Positions 1 to 8,940 of a stretch of 49,704 nt of DNA are shown here, piece after piece. A program made the position numbers and the translations under genes. How positions within the stretch are numbered: the first letter of the stretch is position 1; the number at the start of each line of letters is the position of its first letter. Origin of the DNA: Candidatus Mediterraneibacter avicola (GTDB taxonomy: Bacteria; Bacillota; Clostridia; Lachnospirales; Lachnospiraceae); assembly GCA_019115385.1 (NCBI GenBank), contig DXDR01000023.1, positions 1 through 49,704 on the forward strand. The letters are read 5' to 3'. Under the pieces are notes generated by a model, which ran no database searches, was not told the origin of the DNA, and saw only the letters and a list, made by a program, of their open reading frames with translations.

Positions 1-37
1 CATTTATCTCATATCCAATTATACTTCCCTGCCCCAT
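1..37 (-). CDS. N-terminal fragment of an unidentified gene, cut by the window edge
   Basis: Only the first 12 codons are present (MGQGSIIGYEIN). The ATG at 37 is preceded by a strong GGAGG about ten bases upstream, and this lies just after the stop of the DUF5717-like gene, so the two are probably co-transcribed. In Lachnospiraceae, DUF5717 genes are often followed by an Hsp70/actin-fold protein (DUF5716-like). The short N-terminus ending in a Gly-Tyr-Glu strand would fit that fold, but this is inference from context; too little sequence is visible to assign a family. Confidence 0.5.
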   Translation of the reverse strand, partial: MGQGSIIGYEIN

Positions 38-52
38 GAGAAGACATCCTCC

Positions 53-3000
53 TTAATACTGTACAAATATTCGTGCCGCGCATGCGTCTTCCAGCGCATA
101 CTCTTTCATTTTTCTCTTCCGGTCCTGTTCATCCTTTTCGATGAGGATATCGTTGAGCCTTCCAAATCTGCCCTGCTCTCCCGGCTCCGCCTCGCGCACG
201 CACGTCTCTTTATCGCTGCGGTAGGAATTTCCGTCTATTGTTTCTTTAAAATAGTATTTCAGCTTTTCATTGGCAAACAGGACAAATTTTTTCACATAAA
301 GATTTTCATACATAGGGGTCAGCACCTCTGTTGAATAGTCTGCCTGCTCCAGCCCGCCTTTCTGAAGCTGATAGTAAAGCATGACCCTGCTGCCTTTCTG
401 TCCCTTGTACTCGATCAGAGTCTTGTCCCAGAGCTGAAGCTCTATAAGCCAGTCTTTTTCATAAGACAGGAAGAACGGGAAATAAATCTGTTTGCCGCAC
501 AACTCCTGAAGAAATTTCTTCAGCGTCCTGCGGGTCTGGGAACTATACTCTTTCTCTGCATAATATTTCAGAACTGCAATTTTGCAGATATCTATGGTAT
601 CCTCCCCTTTTTCATATTCCCGGCAGATGATGTCGATCACACTCCGCCCGATCTTTCTGGATTCCACCACATACTCTCTGGACACGTAGGCCAGATATGC
701 CTGCTGCAGGCGGAAGTACGCCCCCTCCGCATAGTACTGTTCAAAGATCTGAGCCTCCTGGAACAATTCCTCGGAAAACAGCATCTGCGTAAGAATACGC
801 TCCGCCAGCTTGTGCGTGTGGACTTCATAATCCCTGGCCTCTCTCCACAGCAGCTTCATGTCGAGCGTAGCGCCGCAGTAATAATTGGCCAGATAGGTGA
901 GGATCACCTTGTCATACTGCTGTTTCAGAAACAGGTCGAAACATACATAGGTAAGGAAATCATCGTTTTCATAATTATTTTCCCTGATCGTCCTGCTGCA
1001 GAGACTGAATATCTCCTCTTCTTTGTAATTTTCAAGTCCTCGCTCCCTCACCAGTTCCAGCGTCAGTTCCTGGGCGTCTTCCTCCTCCCGGTTCCGGCGC
1101 AGCCCGTTAATGAACTTCCTGCACATGTCCATGTACCGAAGCTCATAAAACAGCCTTTTGCTCTCATAAGGAATGGTGTCTGTATAATGTTTTCCATCCT
1201 TTGCCTCCCACACAAGCCTGTCTGTCTTTGCGTAAAGGAATACTCTGGCGCCGTTTTCGGTATAGGGAGCCTTTTGCGTGATCGTTCCGTCCTCCGCGAT
1301 CACATGGATATATTTCATATCCGGCACTTTCGTTGTGATCTGATATGCATGGCAGATATCATACAGCGCTTTTATCCTGTCAGGGTTCATCTGGGACTCA
1401 GAGATAAATCTTTTGTAGATGATCCTCAGCTGCTCATCTATATTTCTCCTGTCCAGCTGATTCCATGCAAATGCTTCCATCTCATCCCTGTAATGCGCGT
1501 AAATCTCACTTGTCTCATCCTCATATGTAATAAGATTTGCGTATAGGAATGCGCATTTCTGGTAATTCAGTGAATTGCCGTGCATAAAATACAGGTATAC
1601 CGATCTGGGCAGAGATTTACGGAAACGGTCAGGTATCACTGCAGCCATATAATATTCATAGAGCTGGGCGATCTTAAGCTCGGATTCCACTGCCTTCTGA
1701 TACCATTTAAAATACTGGCTCTCCACACAGTTTCCCTTGATCAGGAGCGTGCAGATCGCCGTAAGGATCATAGACTCTTTATACATGCCGTAAGACTGTA
1801 CGAGCACATCATACAAATGCCTGTCAAATACCTTCATCTGGCTGGCCAGATTTGCCGTATAAAGAGCCAGCTCCCGGGTCATGAGTTTATGCTTTACTGC
1901 GAAGAGCAAAACTCTTATCTCAAACATGCCAAGTTTTTTAAGTGAAGAACTTTTATCCCGAAAGCATCGGAATGCCTGAAGATAAAACCACACACTGCGG
2001 GATTTATCCTCATAAAACTGCTTTTCCAGAGCCCGCAGTCTCTCGCTGTATATCTTGTATTCAGAGTCCACCTCCACGAGCATGCAGAGGATCTTCCAGC
2101 TGTCCGGGTGCTTCATAAAAGATTTTGACAGTTCTTCCGCAACGCGGCGCTGACCGATCGTGTCATTGCTCAGCAGCGTGGTAAGATAGAGATAGTAGGA
2201 ACTGAGTTCCACGTCTCTTCCGATAGCAAACCTGTTATAATTATAGGACTCCAGCAGCCATTTTGCCTCATCCATTCTCTTGCCGAGCAGACAAATATGA
2301 GCATGCACCAGCAGATACAGCTCATTTTTCGGATCCACATCGCGGAGATGGCTGATCCTCTTGACCGCTTCATCCACCCACAGATTCAGATCCGTCTTTC
2401 CGCTTTCATATTTCAGGTAATTTTTGACAATGCCCGTGAACTCCCTGTCATTGGCGCGGCGATCCTCTTCCCTGTTAATATCCTTCTCTACGACAATTTC
2501 ATATGTCAGTGTCTCATAGGGCGTCTCCAGTATGATCCTGCCAAAATTGCTTCCTCTGTGAAGTTTTTCCAGTGTAATAAAATATTCAAGCCTGTATGAA
2601 TTGCCGATAAACTCCTCTGTAGTGATCCGCGTATGTTCCACATAAAGGAAATCCCCCTCCGTGCGCACGTCGATCTCCAGATACCCCCATGTATTCTTTT
2701 TGATCGTAAACGTCTCTTTGCGCGCTTCGGAAAGAGAGATAAACGCCCGGCTCTCCTCCTCCAGAGTAAGGAATATCTTTTCCTTCTGTTTGCAGCCGAC
2801 AAGAAATTCCTCCAGGGCATGCTGATCCAGCTCCCACTTGCGCATATTGTCATAAAGAGCCTGTATCCGCCTGTCCTCATATTTCAGGATTTCATAAAAA
2901 TCTCTGGAACGGAACAGTTTAACAGCCTCGGCCGCATCCCGGAAAGAAAGTTTCTTAAAGTCTTCCAGACTCTGCACCTTTCCATAACTTGTCATTACAA

Positions 3001-3355
3001 ATGGTTTTTCAATGATCGCTGTAAAAGCGATGTCATACTCTCCGCCGTTGCAGACAATCGTAAACTTTCCGTGTTCCACATGTCCCGGCACAAGCCCCGT
3101 ACCGTCATATGTATAATAGATATTCACAGGATTGCCGTCAAACCCCTGCTCGTCACATACCACACGGTAAGAAGACGGGTATACAAGGCCGCGGATGGTA
3201 CCCTCGCCCTGATTCTGAAGAGAAAAACTCCCTCTGAATTTTTCCCCCTCCCCCACACGCATGACGATCCGCGTCTCAGGGAAAATAATATCCGGCTGCG
3301 GAATATGGAAATCTCCTTTGGCAAAACGTTTGATCTTATTCTTCAAATCAGTCAC
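53..3355 (-). CDS. DUF5717-like large protein
   Basis: This 1100-residue protein has no signal peptide or membrane segment, so it is probably cytoplasmic. Residues about 1-140 form a beta-rich N-terminal part; the rest is long, helical and repeat-like, rich in Tyr, Leu, Glu and Arg, as in TPR-like solenoids. It resembles the Lachnospiraceae family DUF5717, whose function is unknown. Translation starts at GTG; the upstream Shine-Dalgarno is weak. A good promoter lies about 50 bases upstream, and the gene is probably the first of a unit continuing off the left edge. No catalytic motif is recognised. The family call is from remembered resemblance, not a search. Confidence 0.8.
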   Translation of the reverse strand: MTDLKNKIKRFAKGDFHIPQPDIIFPETRIVMRVGEGEKFRGSFSLQNQGEGTIRGLVYPSSYRVVCDEQGFDGNPVNIYYTYDGTGLVPGHVEHGKFTIVCNGGEYDIAFTAIIEKPFVMTSYGKVQSLEDFKKLSFRDAAEAVKLFRSRDFYEILKYEDRRIQALYDNMRKWELDQHALEEFLVGCKQKEKIFLTLEEESRAFISLSEARKETFTIKKNTWGYLEIDVRTEGDFLYVEHTRITTEEFIGNSYRLEYFITLEKLHRGSNFGRIILETPYETLTYEIVVEKDINREEDRRANDREFTGIVKNYLKYESGKTDLNLWVDEAVKRISHLRDVDPKNELYLLVHAHICLLGKRMDEAKWLLESYNYNRFAIGRDVELSSYYLYLTTLLSNDTIGQRRVAEELSKSFMKHPDSWKILCMLVEVDSEYKIYSERLRALEKQFYEDKSRSVWFYLQAFRCFRDKSSSLKKLGMFEIRVLLFAVKHKLMTRELALYTANLASQMKVFDRHLYDVLVQSYGMYKESMILTAICTLLIKGNCVESQYFKWYQKAVESELKIAQLYEYYMAAVIPDRFRKSLPRSVYLYFMHGNSLNYQKCAFLYANLITYEDETSEIYAHYRDEMEAFAWNQLDRRNIDEQLRIIYKRFISESQMNPDRIKALYDICHAYQITTKVPDMKYIHVIAEDGTITQKAPYTENGARVFLYAKTDRLVWEAKDGKHYTDTIPYESKRLFYELRYMDMCRKFINGLRRNREEEDAQELTLELVRERGLENYKEEEIFSLCSRTIRENNYENDDFLTYVCFDLFLKQQYDKVILTYLANYYCGATLDMKLLWREARDYEVHTHKLAERILTQMLFSEELFQEAQIFEQYYAEGAYFRLQQAYLAYVSREYVVESRKIGRSVIDIICREYEKGEDTIDICKIAVLKYYAEKEYSSQTRRTLKKFLQELCGKQIYFPFFLSYEKDWLIELQLWDKTLIEYKGQKGSRVMLYYQLQKGGLEQADYSTEVLTPMYENLYVKKFVLFANEKLKYYFKETIDGNSYRSDKETCVREAEPGEQGRFGRLNDILIEKDEQDRKRKMKEYALEDACAARIFVQY

Positions 3356-3405
3356 CTACTCACAATTCTTGTTCCTGCCTAAAAGGCAAAAAAACGCTAC
3401 TATGA

Positions 3406-3435
3406 ATTATAGCATCATTCATACGCCTCTTGCAA
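3406..3435 (-). promoter_or_regulatory. Sigma-A-type promoter of the DUF5717-like gene
   Basis: On the minus strand, TTGCAA (-35) is followed 18 bases later by TATAAT (-10), with an extended TG one base upstream of the -10. It lies just upstream of the GTG start, giving a leader of about 45 bases that contains a small GCC-TTTTA-GGC hairpin. Confidence 0.75.
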
Positions 3436-3480
3436 TGGTAGAATCAAAGAAATCGATCCCATTTGCATACTTGTATACAT

Positions 3481-3513
3481 TTTTTCAAAAGGGGTCAGGC
3501 CCCTTTTGAAAAA
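3481..3513. terminator. Perfect hairpin, probable terminator of the GNAT gene
   Basis: Two perfectly complementary 14-base arms flank a 5-base TCAGG loop. Each arm ends in five A or T, so the structure could terminate transcription from either side. It sits directly after the acetyltransferase stop codon and upstream of the promoter of the next operon, which fits a terminator insulating the two. Confidence 0.75.
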
Positions 3514-3516
3514 CAC

Positions 3517-3957
3517 CTAGAAATCTTTGATCATCTGAATATATTCCAATTCTTTATAACCCATTTTTTTATAAAACTCTATGGCTCGTGTATTATCTTC
3601 TTCTACCTCAAGGCGCAGACGGATGACATCGTCCTCTTTATTTTCTTCTATATAAGTAAAAAACTCTTTTCCGAGTCCTTTCGACCGATATGCTTCCCTG
3701 ATATAAATTTCCTCGATCCATGCCTGAATCCCGCCGGTCTCCTGTGAGAAGTTTTTTACTGTCAGCCCGTATCCCACAGGGATATTATCATATTCTAATA
3801 TATAGATTTTAGTAAAACCGCCCGGCCGCAGCGCTTCTTCAGCTGTTTTTTCAAAATGGATATCCGGGACTGGTTCGAGAACTGCATCGGAATGATAAAA
3901 TTCCCGCGCCATTTCCATATAGATTTTTCTGTCTTTCTTCTCAAATTTACGTATCAT
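3517..3957 (-). CDS. GNAT family N-acetyltransferase
   Basis: This 146-residue protein has the GNAT layout, which transfers an acetyl group from acetyl-CoA to an amine. The acetyl-CoA pyrophosphate loop is seen as YRSKGLGKEFF near residue 92, following the beta-4 strand IEEIYIREAYR. The C-terminal strand-helix TRAIEFYKKMGYKE is typical of the family. The ATG has an AGAGAGG site upstream. It follows the transglutaminase gene after a 59-base gap, so it may be read through from that operon. The substrate cannot be told from sequence. Confidence 0.9.
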   Translation of the reverse strand: MIRKFEKKDRKIYMEMAREFYHSDAVLEPVPDIHFEKTAEEALRPGGFTKIYILEYDNIPVGYGLTVKNFSQETGGIQAWIEEIYIREAYRSKGLGKEFFTYIEENKEDDVIRLRLEVEEDNTRAIEFYKKMGYKELEYIQMIKDF

Positions 3958-4016
3958 AAGATTTTCCTCTCTTTCAACTGAAGGCAGCGTAATTCCCGTA
4001 TATTTTCACGCTGTCT

Positions 4017-6080
4017 CTATCCCAGGCAGCACACATACCTATACCGCCATCTTTCCCTTCTCTTCATGCGCTTGTAAGCAGCCTTCCTGAAGCGTGTATA
4101 TAATCCCTTCATCTGCTCCCATGCCTTTTTTTCGTCATCAAGGTGATAAAACATACTTTCCATCACGCAGCTGTACATCCATTCCCATTCTTCTTTTTTC
4201 AGTTCGGGATATTCTCCCGCCAGCTGCTCCGCCGTGTTTTCGCCCAAAGCTTCTTGAACTTCCATCCCCTGAAACCGGGCAGTTTCAAGGACAGCCCCAT
4301 ACATTCTCCTGATACCCTCACCGCCGCTTTTTCTGTGAAACTGCTGCTTTCTTCGGGCAGAACGTACCGCCGCCTGTAGGAAAAAAAGAATTGTTCCCAC
4401 TGCAGCGATGCCGAATACTGCAGCCACCCACACCGGCAGGAAGCCAAACAGCCTGCCGCTGCGTTCCGAAGACGGATGAAGGGATCGTTCTCTGACAGAA
4501 TCCGTTGCCGGAGGCTGTCCGGCCTCTCCTTCCGGCGCAGGAGGCGTATGCTCCATATCCGTCCAGGTGGCTGTCTGCTCATTGTACACCTGACACCATG
4601 CATGGCCCATGCTCCCCGTGATCTCAGCCTCATATTCGCCGGACTCATTCTGGTGAAAGGCTGAGGCCGGAATCGCATACCCTTCTGCATACCTGGATGT
4701 ATAACCACAGTACCGGTACATCAATGTAGCGGCTGTAGCAAAATGAACACAGAATCCTTTCTGATTTTCCAAAAGAAAATACTCTACAAAATCTTTTCCT
4801 GCAGGCGTGGCCCCCGGTCTGGTATCGTACACGGCCCGCTCAGAGAGTTCTCTGCTGATCTCTGAACTTACTTCCTGCAAAGAGCCATTTCCCCCGCCAT
4901 TCCATCCGGCGCACAGACTCTCAAGTGTATCTGCAAGTTCCAGAGGATAAAGCCGGCACTCTTCCAGGCTCTCCAAAGTATCAGCGTCGCCCTCCCACCG
5001 AGCCGGACCGCTCCAGGAATTATCGTCATACGTGATCCCCCACCTCTCCGCCACATATACGGTATCCTGCGGCCGCTCCCCGGTCACAAATGTGGATAGC
5101 TGCCCGGATGCGGGCTGAAAATAGGCCAGACTGCCCAGATCATCCATCCCGCTGTCCGCAGGCAGAAACGGAGTTTCTTCCCCGTTTCCTCCTTCTGGAT
5201 TTTCCATCGTCTGACTGTCCTGCGCCATGTTGTCCTGCTCCGGCCGGACACTTTCCTCATTCGAAGGCTCCTGCGGCTGCTCCTCCCGGGTTCTTTCCTC
5301 CAGCAAGTCACGCACTCCGCCGATCACCTCTGACTGAATAGCGGCGCGGGTCCGCAGATAATATCCGCCTTCCACGCCTCTCTCACTATCCAGAAGTTTC
5401 CCTGCCTGAAAGGAAACTAAAGCCACCACAGATAAAGTCAGGACCGACAGCGCCATGCGCATCCACATATAACCGCTTTTGTTTCTGGCCTTTCCGCCCG
5501 TTCCCGTATCTGTGGAGACAAAATACACCGCCGCCCCAACGATCAAAAGCCATGCGGGCAGCACCGGCTGAAAATATCCGGCAGCAGCGGCAGCAAAAAA
5601 GGGAGCTGCAAGGACAAGCCCGGCACATCCTTTCCCCCTCCCTTTTCTCTGCACAGCCAGTAAAAGGTCAAGAACCGGAACGCCTGCCAGCACCGCGACC
5701 CGGCTGAAAGCCGCCTCGCCTTCTGCATATTCAAAAAACATTGACGGATAATTCTGTATCATCCATTCATATAATTCAAGAACAGTCTCCCTGGAAACCC
5801 ACAAAAGCAGCGCGGCCGCAGCCAGTGAAACAGCCACGGCCTTTCCCCGGAATTTTTTGCCGGCCCAGCTCAAAAGGACTGTCAGAGCACAATTTCCCCC
5901 ATACAGCCAGACCCGGTCGAAAGGCAGCCAGAACACCGACAAAAAGGCATTCCACCATACGGCCATGAGAAAACATATAACTGCTGACTGAAGGCAGAAA
6001 AGCGGGAGCACACCTCTGTTCCCCCGTCTTCCTTCCGGTTCAGCCCGGTATATTTTAATTCCCGAACCACGGTTTTTCAT
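4017..6080 (-). CDS. Membrane-anchored transglutaminase-like protein (TgpA/DUF4129 type)
   Basis: The 687-residue product has about six hydrophobic segments in the first 220 residues, an extracytoplasmic region rich in Gln and Glu, a transglutaminase-like domain, another membrane helix near residue 560, and a cytoplasmic DUF4129-like tail. The catalytic triad is visible: Cys in KGFCVHFATAAT (about 442), His in SMGHAWCQVY (about 492) and Asp in WTDMEHTPP (about 507). I chose the ATG at 6080 because AAAGGAG precedes it; a GTG at 6116 is in frame but lacks a site. It is the third gene of a MoxR-DUF58-transglutaminase set, a widespread arrangement thought to act on the envelope; the substrate is unknown. 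Confidence 0.9.
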   Translation of the reverse strand: MKNRGSGIKIYRAEPEGRRGNRGVLPLFCLQSAVICFLMAVWWNAFLSVFWLPFDRVWLYGGNCALTVLLSWAGKKFRGKAVAVSLAAAALLLWVSRETVLELYEWMIQNYPSMFFEYAEGEAAFSRVAVLAGVPVLDLLLAVQRKGRGKGCAGLVLAAPFFAAAAAGYFQPVLPAWLLIVGAAVYFVSTDTGTGGKARNKSGYMWMRMALSVLTLSVVALVSFQAGKLLDSERGVEGGYYLRTRAAIQSEVIGGVRDLLEERTREEQPQEPSNEESVRPEQDNMAQDSQTMENPEGGNGEETPFLPADSGMDDLGSLAYFQPASGQLSTFVTGERPQDTVYVAERWGITYDDNSWSGPARWEGDADTLESLEECRLYPLELADTLESLCAGWNGGGNGSLQEVSSEISRELSERAVYDTRPGATPAGKDFVEYFLLENQKGFCVHFATAATLMYRYCGYTSRYAEGYAIPASAFHQNESGEYEAEITGSMGHAWCQVYNEQTATWTDMEHTPPAPEGEAGQPPATDSVRERSLHPSSERSGRLFGFLPVWVAAVFGIAAVGTILFFLQAAVRSARRKQQFHRKSGGEGIRRMYGAVLETARFQGMEVQEALGENTAEQLAGEYPELKKEEWEWMYSCVMESMFYHLDDEKKAWEQMKGLYTRFRKAAYKRMKRRERWRYRYVCCLG

Positions 6081-6149
6081 CTCTGTCTCTCCTTTTCCAG
6101 CCCGCCCAACGCACACGGGCCTGTGTCAGGGCCTGCCGCATCGCCGGAG

Positions 6150-7205
6150 TTACAGTCTCAGGAAATCGAAAGGCTGTCCGTCCTTTTTCATCATCCCGGT
6201 TCCTTCAACTGTCACAACGCCGGCAAATTCCTGGCCGCGAAACGCATCTTCATAACAGATCCTCGCTTTTTCCGCGTCCCGGCAGGGTTGTATTTCCATA
6301 AGGTTCCATACCATATCGCAGGCGTCCTCTTCATCCGCCACGCGCCATCTGACAATTCTTTCGTTTTTCTCCTCATACCAGGCGGCCATATGGATCACTT
6401 TTTCTTCAGCCAGAGTAACAGAAAGTGAAGCCACATTTTCAAGAAGCTTTGAAAATCCGGCCTCTGACTGCTGCTCTTTTCGATAATCAATATAGATAAG
6501 CACCACGCATCCCAGAGGAAAACTGCGCTCTTTTACCATCAGCTGCTCTTCCCTTGCACTCAGCTTCCAATGGATATCTTTCAGGGAATCTTTCTCCCTA
6601 TATTCCCGGATCTGATAAATTTCAGACGGGTCGTCTCCCCTTCTCTGCTGGGAAAACTCCTGGGCTTCTGCCTGAAACTCTCTCGTCCTGCGGCTGACTT
6701 CCAGCGGCATAAGCCTGAATTCCGGCATCACCTTGATCTGAGCCGTTCTGCCCCACCTGGTCTTTCTGTAAAATATGCCAAGAAGATCATAGATCTTCAC
6801 ATTCTCCAGGCATATCTCCACGATCCCGCAGTATTCAGTCTCAAAACGGCACCACAGCGTCTCCTCCCCTGCCGGAGGCAGCACGCCGCGCAGCCGTTTT
6901 TTCCTGCGCTTCTCTCCCCCTTTATTTCCGACTGTCAGCAGGAATTCATATCGAAGGCTCATGCAGCCGGATATATTTTTTACAGAAATACCTGCCTTTA
7001 TCTGCTTTCCCGATTCCCCGAGAGGGGGCACTCTGTGAAGGCCGGGAATCACTTTTCTTCCCGCCGCCGCAAGATAGATCCCGGAGAGTACCGGATAAAG
7101 GAGAACAAATACCAAAATGCCGGAAAGCACCGTATCATTATACATAAAAAACAGGTATGCCGTGACGAGAAGCACCGCCAAATACCCTGCTGTTCTTCTG
7201 ACCAT
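6150..7205 (-). CDS. DUF58 domain-containing protein
   Basis: This 351-residue protein starts with two hydrophobic segments (residues about 8-45), followed by a beta-rich region and the DUF58 domain. The hallmark stretch RRGDDPSEIYQIREYREKDS followed by IHWKLSAREEQLMVKE (about 190-225) is clear. DUF58 proteins are vWA-like partners of MoxR ATPases. The start lies five bases after the MoxR stop codon, indicating translational coupling, and the transglutaminase gene follows. The trio probably assembles or remodels an envelope complex; this role is inferred from families. Confidence 0.9.
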   Translation of the reverse strand: MVRRTAGYLAVLLVTAYLFFMYNDTVLSGILVFVLLYPVLSGIYLAAAGRKVIPGLHRVPPLGESGKQIKAGISVKNISGCMSLRYEFLLTVGNKGGEKRRKKRLRGVLPPAGEETLWCRFETEYCGIVEICLENVKIYDLLGIFYRKTRWGRTAQIKVMPEFRLMPLEVSRRTREFQAEAQEFSQQRRGDDPSEIYQIREYREKDSLKDIHWKLSAREEQLMVKERSFPLGCVVLIYIDYRKEQQSEAGFSKLLENVASLSVTLAEEKVIHMAAWYEEKNERIVRWRVADEEDACDMVWNLMEIQPCRDAEKARICYEDAFRGQEFAGVVTVEGTGMMKKDGQPFDFLRL

Positions 7206-7209
7206 CTCT

Positions 7210-8160
7210 CTACCGCCTTGTTCTCAACGCCGGCTTCTCGGTATTTTCAAGGATCTGCCGGACGACCTCCTCAACCTTTATGTGACCCACCTTTGCTTTC
7301 ATATTTAATATAAGCCTATGGGATACCACACATGGAAATACCTCCTCCACATCGGATGGGATCACATAAGCCCGCCCTTTCAAATATGCACATGCCTTTG
7401 ACATCGCCGTCAGCGCCACCGTTCCCCTGGGGCTTAATCCGAGTTCTGTCCAGGGATCCTCTCTGGTTGCCTTGGCCAGTTCCGCAATATACCTGCTGAT
7501 CCTCTCATGCATAAATATCTCTTTCGCCCCACCCATCATTTCCAGGAGAGCCGGTGCATCAAGAATGGGACGGATCCCTGCCGTCCGGTCATCCTCCCGG
7601 CTTCTGCGCATGATCTCCATCTCTTCCTCAACAGTAGGATATCCCATGCTGACACAGATCATAAACCGATCCAGCTGGGATTCCGGGAGCAGCTGCGTTC
7701 CCGCAGACCCGGCCGGATTTTCAGTGGCAATTACAATAAAAGGCTGCCCGGTCCGGCGCGTCACCCCATCCACTGTAACCTGCTGTTCCTCCATCACTTC
7801 CAGCAGGGCAGACTGTGTCTTCGGAGACGTTCTGTTGATCTCGTCAGCCAGCAGGATGTTGCACATAACTGCTCCCGGCTGATAGACAAATTTTCCTGTC
7901 TCCTTCTGGTAAATATTAAATCCTGTCAGATCGGCCGGAAGCACATCCGGCGTAAACTGCACTCTCCGGGCTTTCAGGCCCATCGCTTTTGAAAATGCAA
8001 GGGCCATGGTCGTCTTTCCCGTCCCCGGTATATCCTCTATCAATATATGTCCCCCGGCGAGAATCGCCGTCATAATCTTTGAGAGGATTTCTCTTTTCCC
8101 TACAACAGCCTTTTCCACCTCATCTATAACACGCTGAGCGCTGTACTCTATACCTGCCAT
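7210..8160 (-). CDS. MoxR-family AAA+ ATPase
   Basis: The 316-residue protein carries a Walker A motif (DIPGTGKTT, about 39-47), Walker B and the MoxR signature LLADEINRTSPKTQSALLEVMEE (about 100-122), sensor 1 (VIATENP) and a C-terminal AAA lid. MoxR proteins act as chaperone-like ATPases on vWA/DUF58 partners. An upstream in-frame ATG at 8172 has no good site, whereas the ATG at 8160 has GGAGG five bases before it, so 8160 is preferred. It is the first gene of the MoxR-DUF58-transglutaminase operon. Confidence 0.93.
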   Translation of the reverse strand: MAGIEYSAQRVIDEVEKAVVGKREILSKIMTAILAGGHILIEDIPGTGKTTMALAFSKAMGLKARRVQFTPDVLPADLTGFNIYQKETGKFVYQPGAVMCNILLADEINRTSPKTQSALLEVMEEQQVTVDGVTRRTGQPFIVIATENPAGSAGTQLLPESQLDRFMICVSMGYPTVEEEMEIMRRSREDDRTAGIRPILDAPALLEMMGGAKEIFMHERISRYIAELAKATREDPWTELGLSPRGTVALTAMSKACAYLKGRAYVIPSDVEEVFPCVVSHRLILNMKAKVGHIKVEEVVRQILENTEKPALRTRR

Positions 8161-8267
8161 TTTCTCCTCCATCTGTCAGCGGCTTACCCGCCGTTTCAAC
8201 ATTGTTTGAAATATTCCAGCGTCTGAATCATCCCTGGTATCAGTGTTACCCTTTGTATACTGATGCT

Positions 8268-8276
8268 ATTCTAACA
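8268..8276 (-). promoter_or_regulatory. Possible extended -10 promoter of the MoxR operon
   Basis: On the minus strand TGTTAGAAT matches an extended -10 (TGnTATAAT with one mismatch), about 108 bases upstream of the moxR-type start. The -35 region is poor (TGTTAT at 17 bases), so this is tentative. Confidence 0.4.
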
Positions 8277-8308
8277 TGAAACAAAAGTTAATAACAGGGC
8301 TGCCGGAA

Positions 8309-8355
8309 GAAAATTCCCCAGTGTTGTGCTCATAACTCAGCTCTGGGAAATTTTC
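8309..8355. terminator. Imperfect hairpin after the ArsC-like pseudogene
   Basis: Thirteen-base arms (GAAAATTCCCCAG and its near complement) pair with one mismatch around a 21-base loop. It lies just downstream of the ArsC-like gene on the minus strand. There is no clear T-tract, so termination is uncertain. Confidence 0.35.
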
Positions 8356-8404
8356 AGGTTTAAAAATACAGGTTTCAGTAACCAGGGCTTCTCTCAGGTA
8401 TCTT

Positions 8405-8755
8405 TTATCCCAGGAGCGCCTCCCAATCTTTTTCTCTGAACCCGGTCAAGACAGCAGTATCTGTCACAAGGATCGGCCTTTTCACAAGCATTCCATCCGT
8501 TGCCAGGAGCCGGATCTGCTCTTCTTCCGTCATTTCAGGAAGACGCTCCTTCAGACTCATGCTTTTATAAAGATTCCCGCTCGTATTGAAAAATTTTTTC
8601 AGCGGAAGACCGCTCTTTTCCCACCATTCTTTCAACTCCGTAAAATTAGGATTATCCTGTCTGATATCCCGCATCTCATATTCTATTCATTTTTCATCCA
8701 GCCACTTTTTTGCTTTCATGCATGTACTGCACTTTGGATAGCATACAAACAACAT
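8405..8755 (-). pseudogene. ArsC/Spx-like (YffB-type) thioredoxin-fold protein with an in-frame TGA
   Basis: Reading from the ATG at 8755 (AGGAG site ten bases upstream), the frame gives MLFVCYPKCSTCMKAKKWLDEK, then TGA (codon 23), then IEYEMRDIRQDNPNF and on to the normal C-terminus with no shift of frame. Together the halves make a 116-codon protein of the usual ArsC-like length, including the CSTC redox motif and the GLPLKKFFNTSG and LLATDGMLVKRP blocks. Relatives usually carry Gly at the stop position (DEKGIEY), so a single GGA to TGA change explains it. No other lesion is seen. It may be a recent nonsense mutation, a sequencing error, or a recoded codon; the first is most likely. Confidence 0.85.
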
Positions 8756-8870
8756 CTTTATTGTTCTCCTCTCTGTTTTCACATCATTAGTTTTAGACAG
8801 TACACACCTCTTTTTCTGGTACGGTGCAAACTGTACATAATCATATTGTAACAGAAAGATAAACACAGGC

Positions 8871-8899
8871 AAGACAAAACAGAAAAGAAGTGCTATAAT
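8871..8899 (+). promoter_or_regulatory. Promoter of the cytidylate-kinase-like gene
   Basis: AAGACA (-35), a 17-base spacer and TATAAT (-10) with an extended TG at 8891 lie 42 bases before the start codon. The -35 matches four of six consensus bases and the -10 is perfect. Confidence 0.65.
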
Positions 8900-8940
8900 A
8901 GGAAACAGCCTACATTTTTGTCTACAAAGGAGGAGTTCTT

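Noticed and set aside
8660-8690. Selenocysteine at the in-frame TGA of the ArsC-like gene
   Set aside because: The position is normally Gly, not Cys, and no convincing stem-loop of the bacterial SECIS type follows the TGA.
8780-8850. GTAC-containing inverted repeats between the ArsC-like and kinase-like genes as an operator
   Set aside because: They resemble HxlR-type sites loosely, but no such regulator is in the window and the symmetry is imperfect.
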